A stretch of 13,499 nt of DNA from Candidatus Fraserbacteria bacterium RBG_16_55_9 (GCA_001778455.1 MFGX01000014.1:20791-34289); one strand, 5' to 3'; counted from the stretch's first letter, positions 6,241-13,499 are shown. Notes: a model not told the origin generated them from the letters alone. Made by a program: numbers and translations.

Positions 6241-7401
6241 GTGAACAATCGAGATGTGGCCGTTCTTGGTGTCGGATATACGAACTTCAACAGCGTTACG
6301 CCCGAAGTCAACTGGAAAGAACTCATGTTTGAGGCGGCACAGAAGGCATACCAAGATGCAGGCATCGACCCGCGCACGGACGTCGATAGCTTCATCACAT
6401 GCGCCGAGGATTTCTGGGAGGGGTTTTCGATCTTCGATGAGTTTACACCCGATCAACTGGGAGCGGCGCTCCGGCCCATGCACACCGTCTCCGGTGACGG
6501 ACTGCAGGGCTTGGCCAACGCCTACATGCAGATCAAGACGGGGCTGTTTGATATCGTCGTCGTCGAAGCCCATAGCAAGATCTCAGAACTTCTCACCTAC
6601 GAAGACGTAGTGCAGCTCTCGTTCGATCCCATTTACGAAGCTCCGCTCTCAAAGGGTGTTCATCCCTACTACGTGGGCGGCTTGGAGATGCGAGAGTATC
6701 TCGAAGCCACGGGCACAACGGAAGAACAGTGCGCGGCCGTCGTCGTTCAGAATAAACGGAACGCCTTTTGCAATCCCTTGGCGGAGTTCGAGGCTCAGCT
6801 CGAAGTGGACGACGTGATGAATTCACGCTACGCGTTCGATCCACTGAAGGCACTGGAGATCGCGCCACGGGCAGATGGGGCCATCGTCTTCGTGATCGCC
6901 GGAGGAGAGATCGCCCGCAGCCTGACTGACAGACCTGTATATGTAGAAGGGATCGGGTGGTGCTCGGAATCACCGTGGATCGGCTCGCGCAGCTCGGATG
7001 CGGCATATGTGAAGCGGGCAGCTCAGATGGCCTATCGCCAAGCGGGCATCGAGAATCCTCAACTCATCGACATCGTGGAAGTGGATGATCAGTTCGCCTT
7101 CAAGGCACTTCAGCATCTAGAAGCTTTGGGACTCGCGCGCCCTGGAGAGGCTGGCTATCTTATGGCTGAGGGAGCGTTCGGTCCTCAAGGGCAGCGGGCC
7201 GTCAATCCCAGCGGAGGGTCTTTGGGCTGTGGGCATCTGATGGAGGCTTCGGGCCTTGCGCGCGCTCTGGAGGGCGTGCTCCAGCTTCGAGGAGAAGCGG
7301 GACCGCGACAAGTGGAAGATGCTCTTGTGGGTGTGGCCCAGTCTTGGCGAGGTCTGCCACATGGGACCGGAGCGGTCGCGATCTTCTCACGGAGGGAGTA
7401 A
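6241..7401 (+). CDS. Thiolase-superfamily protein (SCP-x/archaeal type), lacking the nucleophilic Cys
   Basis: 386 residues in the SCP2/SCP-x-like thiolase branch, whose members usually act with a DUF35 partner. Recognisable blocks: VAVLGVGYTNF at the N-terminus, NKRNAFCNPLAEF (171-183), a DPL...APRADGA segment, LQHLEALGL (290-298), NPSGGSLGCGHLMEASG (322-338) and LRGEAGPRQV (349-358). By alignment from memory, the nucleophile position falls at Ser84 in HTVSGDGLQGL instead of Cys. The SCP2-thiolase HDCF motif reads DDQF (282-285), losing its His and Cys, while the GHP histidine is kept as His332 in GHL. A standard Claisen thiolase reaction is therefore doubtful; a retro-aldolase like Ltp2 or a subunit role is possible. 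The start is GTG with AAAGGAG (6223-6229) eleven bases upstream. The next, paralogous gene starts two bases after the stop. Confidence 0.85.
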   Translation: MNNRDVAVLGVGYTNFNSVTPEVNWKELMFEAAQKAYQDAGIDPRTDVDSFITCAEDFWEGFSIFDEFTPDQLGAALRPMHTVSGDGLQGLANAYMQIKTGLFDIVVVEAHSKISELLTYEDVVQLSFDPIYEAPLSKGVHPYYVGGLEMREYLEATGTTEEQCAAVVVQNKRNAFCNPLAEFEAQLEVDDVMNSRYAFDPLKALEIAPRADGAIVFVIAGGEIARSLTDRPVYVEGIGWCSESPWIGSRSSDAAYVKRAAQMAYRQAGIENPQLIDIVEVDDQFAFKALQHLEALGLARPGEAGYLMAEGAFGPQGQRAVNPSGGSLGCGHLMEASGLARALEGVLQLRGEAGPRQVEDALVGVAQSWRGLPHGTGAVAIFSRRE

Positions 7402-7403
7402 CG

Positions 7404-8588
7404 ATGAATCTCGGGAAAATTCATAAGGACGTAGCCGTCGTGGGCGCGGGCATGACGCTCTTCTCTCGGCGCCTGCAAGAGACGGGCAAAGAGATGAGCT
7501 GGCAGGCTGCTCAGATGGCTCTTGATCAGGCGGGACTCACACTCGATGACATCGACGCTGTGATCATGGGCTCTGCTCCCGATGCCTTCGATGGCGTTCA
7601 CAAGAAGGGTGATTGGTTGATTGATGGAGCGGGCGGAGTGAACAAGCCCTACATGCGGGTCTACACCGGTGGAGGCACAGCCGTCTTCGCGCCCATCGCC
7701 GGATGGTGGCACGTCGCCTCCGGCATGTTTGAAAGAGTGCTCGTGGTTTGCGAGGAGAAGATGAGCAGCTGCCAACCGCACGCCCAGAGCGCCTTCGCTC
7801 ACATCTGGGACCCCATCTTGGATCGCCCGCTCAAGCCCAACCTTGTCTGGATCTTCGCCATGGAAATGCAGCGCTACATGCACACATATAACGTGCGCTA
7901 CGAGGACATCGCGCTTGTGGCTGTGAAAAACAAGCGCAACGCGGTAGGGCATCCATGCGCTCAACTGGCTGATCCAGACATTACTCTGGAGGATGTCATC
8001 AACTCAGAGCCGATGGCCCTGCCCGTGCGGCGACTCGACATCAGCCCGCCTTCCGATGGAGCCGCAGCCCTCGTGCTTGTGAGCGAGGATACGGCCTATG
8101 AATTGACGAATGAGCCAGTCTGGATGGACGGCGTGGGCTGGTGCATCGACTCGACCATGTGGACGAATCGTGATCTGGCCTTCCCGAAGTTCGTGGCCCG
8201 AGCGGCAAGGATGGCCTACGAGATGGCCGGAATCAAAAATCCGCGCGAAGAGATTGACATTGCTGAGCCGTATGATCCCTTCGACTACAAAGAGCTCCAA
8301 CATCTAGAAGCTCTTGGTCTAGCAGATCCCGGCGAAGCGGCCATTATGACTCGCGAGGGCAAGACCCAGCGCGATGGCGAATTGCCGGTCTGTCCGAGTG
8401 GGGGACTCTTGGGTGTGGGCAATCCGATTGCGGCCACGCTCGGCATCAAGGTGGGAGAGCTCTTCTGGCAGCTCTCTGGGCAAGCTGGCGCTCGGCAAGT
8501 ACCGGGCGATCCGGCCGTGGGCGTGGCACAGGCATGGGGAGACTTGATGCAGTTTAGCAGTGTGATCGTGATGAGGAGGCGCCCATGA
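7404..8588 (+). CDS. Second thiolase-superfamily protein, catalytic Cys and GHP His both missing
   Basis: 394 residues, a paralogue of the preceding gene: NKRNAVGHPCAQL (176-188), LDISPPSDGAAALVL (211-225), LQHLEALGL (298-306), PSGGLLGVGNPIAAT (331-345). The region aligned with the nucleophile reads VYTGGGTAVF (86-95) with no Cys, the HDCF motif reads YDPF (290-293), and GHP reads GNP (Asn340). All four classical catalytic residues are thus changed. Tyr290 in place of the HDCF His recalls cysteine-less thiolase-like aldolases such as Ltp2, which use tyrosines and bind a DUF35 domain; that comparison is inference. The ATG at 7404 has GGAGG at 7391-7395, eight bases away, and sits two bases after the previous stop; an in-frame ATG at 7344 inside the previous gene is less likely. 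The stop overlaps the DUF35 start (ATGA, 8585-8588). Confidence 0.85.
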   Translation: MNLGKIHKDVAVVGAGMTLFSRRLQETGKEMSWQAAQMALDQAGLTLDDIDAVIMGSAPDAFDGVHKKGDWLIDGAGGVNKPYMRVYTGGGTAVFAPIAGWWHVASGMFERVLVVCEEKMSSCQPHAQSAFAHIWDPILDRPLKPNLVWIFAMEMQRYMHTYNVRYEDIALVAVKNKRNAVGHPCAQLADPDITLEDVINSEPMALPVRRLDISPPSDGAAALVLVSEDTAYELTNEPVWMDGVGWCIDSTMWTNRDLAFPKFVARAARMAYEMAGIKNPREEIDIAEPYDPFDYKELQHLEALGLADPGEAAIMTREGKTQRDGELPVCPSGGLLGVGNPIAATLGIKVGELFWQLSGQAGARQVPGDPAVGVAQAWGDLMQFSSVIVMRRRP

Positions 8589-9127
8589 AAGAAACGGTAA
8601 AACCTAGAGGCAAGCCTCTCTCGGGCGAAGAGATGAAGCAAGTCTGTCACGTGGTCGCCCGGCCGCAAGTGAAGTATGCCTGGGCCGTCGGTGTGGCGAT
8701 GAGTCACTTCTTAGCGGGGCTCAAGCAAGGAAAGATTTTGGGGCGAACGTGCGTTCAGTGCGAGAGGATTCTGGTGCCCCCTCGAATGTTCTGTGAGCGC
8801 TGTTATCGCACGACAGATGAATGGGTGGAGCTACCGGGAACGGGCGTGATCGAGACCTTTTCCATCTCCTACATCGATACGGACGCCAATCGAATCAAAG
8901 AACCCATCTTCGTCGGCGTGCTGGCCTTCGATGGCGCGCCTCCTCACTCGGGGATCATGCACTATTTTGGGGAGGTCTCTCAGGATGCGATTCACATTGG
9001 AATGCCTGTTGAGCCTGTCTGGAAGCCTGGGGGAGAACGTGTCGGAGCCATCACAGACATAAAATACTTCAGGCCACGGGAAGGGGCACGGCCTAGCAGT
9101 AACAGCAAGCGTCGCAAGAGAGGTTGA
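8585..9127 (+). CDS. DUF35 protein (zinc ribbon plus OB-fold), partner of the thiolase-like proteins
   Basis: 180 residues. The N-terminal zinc ribbon has Cys56, Cys59, Cys70 and Cys73 (C-x2-C, ten residues, C-x2-C, around VPPRMFCERC). A DUF35 OB-fold follows, with GTGVIETFSISY, EPIFVGVLAFDGA and the usual closing ITDIKYFRP. Proteins of this family bind thiolase-like enzymes or bridge them to other CoA enzymes (archaeal thiolase/HMG-CoA synthase complex, BbsA with BbsB, ChsH2 with Ltp2). Compared with the next gene, it has about 40 extra N-terminal residues and a basic, disordered-looking tail (SSNSKRRKRG). The four-base overlap with the preceding gene and the one-base overlap with the following one indicate stoichiometric co-expression. 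Confidence 0.9.
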   Translation: MKETVKPRGKPLSGEEMKQVCHVVARPQVKYAWAVGVAMSHFLAGLKQGKILGRTCVQCERILVPPRMFCERCYRTTDEWVELPGTGVIETFSISYIDTDANRIKEPIFVGVLAFDGAPPHSGIMHYFGEVSQDAIHIGMPVEPVWKPGGERVGAITDIKYFRPREGARPSSNSKRRKRG

Positions 9128-9612
9128 TGATCATGACGTTCAGTGAGAAATTCCAGAAGACGACAGATGTAAAGCACTGGTTGGGCGATATGGAGGTAGA
9201 TCATTTCCTCTACACTGCGGGCATCGCAGGTGAGGCATTTTTTGTTGCCCTGCGCGATAAGGGAGTGATCTTGGGAACCCGCTGCGAACTTTGTGGGATC
9301 ACCTACGTGCCGCCTCGCATTTACTGTGAGCACTGCTTCGCAGAATTGAACGAATACACCGACGTCGGCCTGCGTGGCCGCGTGCGCTCCTTCACCATCG
9401 CTCGGCTGGGCAAAGACGGCAATGAGCTTAAGAAGCCGGAGATCTTCGCGGTGATCGACTTTGGGTCGGGGACGACGGGGCTGCTGCATAAGCTGGGCGA
9501 GGTCACGCCGGAAACGGTCAAGGTAGGTCTGGACGTCGAAGCTGTGCTCAAGCCTAAGTCTCAGCGCGGGGGGCATATCACAGATATCGAGTATTTCCGT
9601 CCGGTGGGGTAG
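9127..9612 (+). CDS. Second DUF35 protein (zinc ribbon plus OB-fold)
   Basis: 161 residues from the ATG at 9127, a clear paralogue of the preceding protein. The zinc ribbon uses Cys53, Cys56, Cys67 and Cys70 around YVPPRIYCEHC. The OB-fold contains GRVRSFTIARLG, KKPEIFAVIDFGS, LGEVTPETVKVG and ends in ITDIEYFRPVG, matching ITDIKYFRP of its sibling. It probably pairs with one of the two upstream thiolase-like proteins, giving a two-plus-two set. The ATG at 9127 overlaps the previous stop by one base, but GAGG at 9120-9123 lies only three bases before it. The in-frame ATG at 9133, nine bases from GAGG, may be the true start. Confidence 0.9.
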   Translation: MIMTFSEKFQKTTDVKHWLGDMEVDHFLYTAGIAGEAFFVALRDKGVILGTRCELCGITYVPPRIYCEHCFAELNEYTDVGLRGRVRSFTIARLGKDGNELKKPEIFAVIDFGSGTTGLLHKLGEVTPETVKVGLDVEAVLKPKSQRGGHITDIEYFRPVG

Positions 9613-9640
9613 AATGAAGAGTTTTGTGTGGAGAAGATCG

Positions 9641-9647
9641 AAAGGAG
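9641..9647 (+). promoter_or_regulatory. Shine-Dalgarno site that fixes the subtilase start
   Basis: AAAGGAG ends eight bases before the ATG at 9656. An in-frame ATG at 9614 has no such site and would place fourteen charged and polar residues ahead of the signal peptide, so 9656 is preferred. Confidence 0.75.
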
Positions 9648-9655
9648 AGAACAGG

Positions 9656-12289
9656 ATGAGGGTGAAGCGGGATCGGATTGGAGTTCTCTGGGTCAGCCTG
9701 TTTTTCATCAGCGGGTTCTTGGGAGTGGCCCAAGAGATTCAACTGACTGCGGATGCAGATCCAGGGGCGGAATCTGCGAAGCTACAGAATATTTTACGAG
9801 GGCTAATCCACAGCGAATCGGGTGCGGCTTCCGAGCCGCCTTCACCCAGTCCTCGGTTCTTTGGGCTCCGCCAGCTCTCCGACATAGAAGGCCTTCTGGC
9901 CTTGAAGGCGAGAGGGGATCGAGTTCAGGTCGTGATTGAGCTCGCACCCCAGGCAGACAGCTTTCCGGTGACAGACCAGATCATCCATTCGGGTGGGAAC
10001 GTGGAACTGGCTGATGGGAATTGGGTGCAGGCTGTTGTTTCCGTAAGCGAGTTGAATCGCTTAGCGGAGATGCCGGAGGTGCAGTTCGTCCGATTGCCGG
10101 TTCGACCCTTTTTCAGCCAGAGCTCCATTCGCAGCGAAGGTCTCCCCGCCGTCGGCTCAGAAACCTGGAATCAAGGGGGGCTGACGGGCCAAGGGGTCAA
10201 GGTGGCGCTCTTGGACGGTGGGTTCCGAGGTTATGAGAGCCTATTGGGAAGAGAACTTCCTCCACGCGAGCAGGTTATCACCCGCTCCTTCCGTGCCGAC
10301 AGGCAGCTGTATGATGCGGCAGAGGCCCGTGTTTACCAGATCCATGGAACTGCGACGGCAGAGATCGTCCATGACATCGCCCCAGGGGCCGAAGTCTATC
10401 TCACGGCATTCAGCACCGACGTGGAGTTCCGCAGTGCGATCAACTGGTTGATCGAGCAGAAAGTGGACGTGGTCAACACATCCTTGGGTTTCCCATCCGG
10501 CTGCTTTCGCAAAGGGGGCGGGATTTTCGAATCCCAGTTCCTCAAAGCGCACGAGAGTGGGATCACGTGGGCCACAGCGGCAGGCAATGAAGGCGATATC
10601 CACTGGGAAGGGGCATGGCGCGATACCGATGGAGACGATCTGCACAACTACACGGACACGGATGAGGGGAACACGATCGATGTGGAGCTGGTGGAGTATC
10701 AATATCCCGATGGGCGCCGTGTAGCTACCTCGATCATCAATGCGCTCTTCAGCTGGGATGCGCCCTGCACCGGAGCTTCCGATGACTATGAAGTGGTCGT
10801 CCTGCATGAAGAAGATGGTAGACTTACCTCTCTCTCTCCCTGGAATGGCGAGGTTGGGCAGCTCAGTGATTTTGTCTGGAAGTCGGACATTCCCATTAAG
10901 CAAGTTGTCGCGAGCGAAGATTTCAATGTGAGTCGGGTTGGCCAAGTCGAGAAGTATCACCTGGCGATTCGCAAGAAGAAAGCTGGAGCTGCCGACTCTC
11001 GTTTTGAGATGCGCATCGATTGTCCGTGTAGGCAGATTGAGTATCTTGTGCCTCAGGGCAGCGTGGGCATTACCGAGCCCTCCATTTCTCTCAATGTCAT
11101 CACGGTAGGAGCGGTGCACCATTCGTCGCGCTGCTCGCTGAGCCTCTGTCCTGATGGGAAATTGCTTGTCTACTCCAGTCAAGGTCCGACCAAGGATGGA
11201 CGCATCAAGCCCGATGTAACGGCGCCCAGTCATGTCTCCACCAGCAGTTACGGTCGTTGGACTGGGGAAGGCAGTGGACGCAACCCAGGCTTCACAGGGA
11301 CATCTTCCGCATCACCGCACGTAGCCGGAGCAGCCGCTCTTGTGAAACAGGCCTTTCCCAACGACACTCCAGAGCAGATCAAACAGTTCCTCGAAGGCCG
11401 GGCAGAGGATGCCGGTGAGCCCGGAAAGGATAGTCGCTATGGGTCTGGCATCCTGTCGCTTGGCCAACCTCCGGGTCAGCTCCCGACCATTGCGGGGATT
11501 GAGCCAACCAGCGTTCTCCCAGGGAGCACGATTCAAGCGTCGATCGGCGGCACAAATCTACTGGAAGCTACAGCGATCACCTTCAGCGGCTCCGGAGTCA
11601 CTGCGGTCCTGCAAGCGGGCGGCACAGCTACGACGTTGCCCATCACGATCACCGTTGCTGCGGATGCTTCGCCTGGAGCTCGAACGTTCATCATCACTGC
11701 ACTAGCAGGGACAGCTTCTAGTGGCCAAGTCACGTTTACGGTGCTGCAGTACCCTCGGATCGGAGTTGAGCCCGCAGGCCTAAGCTTCCAAGCAACGGTT
11801 GGGGAGCAGGATCCTCCGGCCCAGACGTTGCGCATTGCGGGTAGCGGCACACTCAGTTGGCAGGCTTCTGTGGATGTTCCTTGGTTGAGCTTGAGCGCCA
11901 CCACAGGGACAGCTCCCACGGAGATCAGCGTGTCTACGGAGATTGCGCAGCTGGTGGCCGGAACCTACCAGGGCCAAATCACGATCACGGCTCCTGATGC
12001 GATCAATAGCCCTCTGACCGTGCCTGTGACACTCACGCTGGAAGCTCCGCCGGGCGACCTCATCGCCCTGCTCTTTAAGCAACTGGAGTTCGTGGTACCC
12101 GGAGATTGGGAGCGAGCTCTTCGGGAAGGCTGTGTGGTCTATACCAACCTGAGTGGAGAATTGAGCACGGTGCGTGTGACGCTTTCGGATGACTCCGTGA
12201 AGGAGTTCGAGATCCCGGCAGGCAACGAAGTGATTGTCTGTGGGGATGTCGTGCACATCGATACCCGACCTCGGACTTCCTCTAGCTAG
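9656..12289 (+). CDS. Secreted subtilisin-family (S8) serine protease with propeptide, Ig-like and BACON-like domains
   Basis: 877 residues. The signal peptide is about 1-25 (MRVKRDR, then a hydrophobic core ending GVAQ). A propeptide-like domain lies at about 89-153 (VVIELAP ... PEVQFVRLPVRPF). The S8 catalytic domain covers about 165-605: Asp187 in VALLDGG, His230 in QIHGTA, oxyanion Asn311 in AAGNEG and Ser550 in GTSSASPHVAGAAAL. Between Asn311 and Ser550 lie 239 residues versus 66 in subtilisin, so an extra domain is inserted. It opens with an acidic DTDGDD stretch (323-328, possible calcium site) and contains several Cys. After the catalytic domain come an IPT/Ig-like segment (about 610-698, starting IAGIEPTSVLPGS), a BACON-like segment (about 700-800, with LSWQASVDVPWLSLS) and an unrecognised C-terminal domain of about 75 residues. 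All triad residues are present, so it should be active outside the cytoplasm. The next gene encodes a lipoprotein resembling its propeptide. Confidence 0.93.
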   Translation: MRVKRDRIGVLWVSLFFISGFLGVAQEIQLTADADPGAESAKLQNILRGLIHSESGAASEPPSPSPRFFGLRQLSDIEGLLALKARGDRVQVVIELAPQADSFPVTDQIIHSGGNVELADGNWVQAVVSVSELNRLAEMPEVQFVRLPVRPFFSQSSIRSEGLPAVGSETWNQGGLTGQGVKVALLDGGFRGYESLLGRELPPREQVITRSFRADRQLYDAAEARVYQIHGTATAEIVHDIAPGAEVYLTAFSTDVEFRSAINWLIEQKVDVVNTSLGFPSGCFRKGGGIFESQFLKAHESGITWATAAGNEGDIHWEGAWRDTDGDDLHNYTDTDEGNTIDVELVEYQYPDGRRVATSIINALFSWDAPCTGASDDYEVVVLHEEDGRLTSLSPWNGEVGQLSDFVWKSDIPIKQVVASEDFNVSRVGQVEKYHLAIRKKKAGAADSRFEMRIDCPCRQIEYLVPQGSVGITEPSISLNVITVGAVHHSSRCSLSLCPDGKLLVYSSQGPTKDGRIKPDVTAPSHVSTSSYGRWTGEGSGRNPGFTGTSSASPHVAGAAALVKQAFPNDTPEQIKQFLEGRAEDAGEPGKDSRYGSGILSLGQPPGQLPTIAGIEPTSVLPGSTIQASIGGTNLLEATAITFSGSGVTAVLQAGGTATTLPITITVAADASPGARTFIITALAGTASSGQVTFTVLQYPRIGVEPAGLSFQATVGEQDPPAQTLRIAGSGTLSWQASVDVPWLSLSATTGTAPTEISVSTEIAQLVAGTYQGQITITAPDAINSPLTVPVTLTLEAPPGDLIALLFKQLEFVVPGDWERALREGCVVYTNLSGELSTVRVTLSDDSVKEFEIPAGNEVIVCGDVVHIDTRPRTSSS

Positions 12290-12298
12290 GAGAGAAGT

Positions 12299-12685
12299 GT
12301 GAGCAGGAGGGGGATCGGGCTGCTTCTCATCGGGCTCTTCTTTTTTGCTCTTTCCGGCTGTGGCTCGAAGGAAGAGACAGGAGAGACGGCGCTGCCCAAG
12401 TGGGAAGACTATCAGAACAAAATCCAGCAGACGTTGTTCGAGTTGGTGGCGGCAAAAGACTCTGCCCAGTACGCGGAGCAGCGAGGGCTGGATTACTTTA
12501 CGATGGTTCGCGTGGTCATTGAACTGACGCCGGGAGCGTCATTGCCAGAGGGTTTCATGGTTCAGGTCGAGAGCAGCTATGAGAATCAAATTCAGGCGTT
12601 GGTATCCCTGGACAAATTGCTCGAACTCTCAAAGCAACCTGAGATCCAGTATATCCGTGCGCCAATCAAGCCGAAGCCATTCTGA
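12299..12685 (+). CDS. Small lipoprotein homologous to the subtilase propeptide; possible trans inhibitor or chaperone
   Basis: 128 residues with a type II signal peptide: MSRRGIGLLLIGLFFFALSGC, lipobox L-S-G-C with Cys21 as the lipidation site. The rest, especially 68-128, resembles the propeptide-like region of the preceding protease. VRVVIELTPGA matches VQVVIELAPQA, and residues 97-125 align without gaps with protease residues 123-151, with about 12 of 29 identical and most others conservative (PEIQYIRAPIKP versus PEVQFVRLPVRP). The lipoprotein stops where the protease continues toward its catalytic domain. Stand-alone propeptide-like proteins (I9-type) inhibit subtilases or help them fold, so this role is inferred here, in a membrane-anchored form. 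The start is GTG, with AGGAG (12288-12292) overlapping the protease stop region and six bases away. The gap to the protease stop is nine bases and to meaB six. Confidence 0.85.
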   Translation: MSRRGIGLLLIGLFFFALSGCGSKEETGETALPKWEDYQNKIQQTLFELVAAKDSAQYAEQRGLDYFTMVRVVIELTPGASLPEGFMVQVESSYENQIQALVSLDKLLELSKQPEIQYIRAPIKPKPF

Positions 12686-12691
12686 ATCTCC

Positions 12692-13499
12692 ATGAGATCA
12701 AAGAAGCTAGTCCATGGTCTTCTCCAAGGTGATCCAAGGACTCTGGCCAAGCTCATCAGTCTTGTGGAAGACCGCGAGCCGGACTACTCTTCCATCATTG
12801 ATGAAATCTATCCATACACAGGGAAAGCTTACCGCATAGGAATCACGGGACCGCCGGGTTCAGGCAAGAGCACTCTGGTTGATCGACTCGTCCCGCTCTT
12901 TCGCAAAGAGGGCTGCAAGGTCGGTGTGCTGGCCTGTGATCCGACAAGTCCTTTTTCAGGAGGAGCACTGCTCGGTGATCGCGTTCGCATGCAGGGCCTT
13001 TACAACGACGACGGGATTTTCATTCGGAGTTTGGCGACGCGAGGAAGCCTCGGTGGGCTGGCCGCCGTAACTCATGAAGTCGCTCTGCTCTTAGAGGCTG
13101 CCGGTTACGATGTGATCTTCTTTGAGACGATTGGCGTGGGTCAGGTTGAAGTGGATATCGTCGAAGCTACTGACACAGTAATAGTCGTTGTCGTCCCTCA
13201 ATCGGGTGATGCGATCCAAGCGCTAAAGGCAGGGCTCATGGAGATTGCCGATGTCTTCGTGGTCAACAAGGCCGATCAAGAGGGGGCGGATCATGCCGTC
13301 CAGGCGCTCCATCTGGCCTTGCGCCCTGGGGAGATGGCCACTGCGTGGCTTCCTCCCATTGTGAAGACCATGGCTACGGGAGGAGAGGGACTTGATCGCC
13401 TAAAAGAGGCATTCGAGCGCCATCGGGAGTATTTAGGCGAAGAGGGTATGCTTCAGAAGCGACTGGCTCGCTTGCAAGCGTTCGTTCAACGAGTTGTTG
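12692..13499 (+). CDS. meaB: MeaB/ArgK-family GTPase, methylmalonyl-CoA mutase chaperone (3' end outside window)
   Basis: G3E-family GTPase that protects and reloads B12-dependent acyl-CoA mutases (human MMAA). 269 residues are visible of roughly 310-330, and the frame is open to the last base. Motifs: Walker A GPPGSGKS at 53-60; ACDPTSPFSGGALLGDRVRM (81-100), the family signature; RGSLGG (117-122); FFETIGVGQVEVD (143-155), the switch/Walker B region; and the G4 motif NKAD (192-195). The ATG at 12692 lies six bases after the lipoprotein stop, without a clear Shine-Dalgarno sequence, so translation is probably coupled. A mutase gene would be expected nearby, beyond the window edge. Together with the upstream thiolase-like/DUF35 set it suggests acyl-CoA metabolism, although the protease pair separates them. 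Confidence 0.94.
   Translation, partial: MRSKKLVHGLLQGDPRTLAKLISLVEDREPDYSSIIDEIYPYTGKAYRIGITGPPGSGKSTLVDRLVPLFRKEGCKVGVLACDPTSPFSGGALLGDRVRMQGLYNDDGIFIRSLATRGSLGGLAAVTHEVALLLEAAGYDVIFFETIGVGQVEVDIVEATDTVIVVVVPQSGDAIQALKAGLMEIADVFVVNKADQEGADHAVQALHLALRPGEMATAWLPPIVKTMATGGEGLDRLKEAFERHREYLGEEGMLQKRLARLQAFVQRVV

Overview
The window comes from a bacterium of moderate-to-high GC (mid-50s percent by eye). RnpA, GreA and bacterial-type aminoacyl-tRNA synthetases exclude an archaeon. Secreted proteins carrying CARDB, BACON-like and Ig-like domains, archaeal-style thiolase/DUF35 pairs and very tight gene packing suggest an uncultured, possibly thermophilic lineage. Bipolaricaulota/Acetothermia, Acidobacteriota or Chloroflexota-like groups are guesses only; nothing in the window settles the phylum. 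No tRNA or rRNA gene, CRISPR array, transposase or phage gene was seen.

Layout. (1) 1-507 (+): C-terminal half of trpS. (2) 508-757: a convergent intergenic region holding a candidate structured RNA (601-755, +) that folds into a long rod. (3) 758-3645 (-): serS, followed with an ATGA overlap by a secreted protein with three CARDB repeats and a C-terminal metzincin-type protease domain. (4) 3646-3762: divergent promoter region with two short dyads. (5) 3763-4119 (+): rnpA, away from its usual rpmH/yidC neighbours. (6) 4120-4261: a hairpin, an extended -10 promoter and the greA leader. (7) 4262-13499 (+): greA, lysS, two thiolase-superfamily genes, two DUF35 genes, a secreted subtilase, a small lipoprotein and a 5' part of meaB. 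Gaps here are at most 9 bases, or overlaps, except 43 bases before the subtilase, and no terminator was seen.

How the genes may work together. TrpRS, SerRS, LysRS, GreA and RnpA are housekeeping functions. The two thiolase-like proteins and the two DUF35 proteins probably form acyl-CoA-handling complexes. Neither thiolase-like protein has the nucleophilic cysteine, and one also lacks the GHP histidine, so a plain acetoacetyl-CoA thiolase is unlikely; a retro-aldolase of the Ltp2 type, or a catalytic plus non-catalytic pair, fits better. MeaB, further down the same run, is the GTPase chaperone of B12-dependent acyl-CoA mutases and fits a CoA-ester theme.

The other notable pair is the subtilase and the lipoprotein directly after it. 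The lipoprotein is essentially a stand-alone, membrane-anchored copy of the subtilase's own propeptide-like domain, which suggests an inhibitor or folding chaperone acting in trans.
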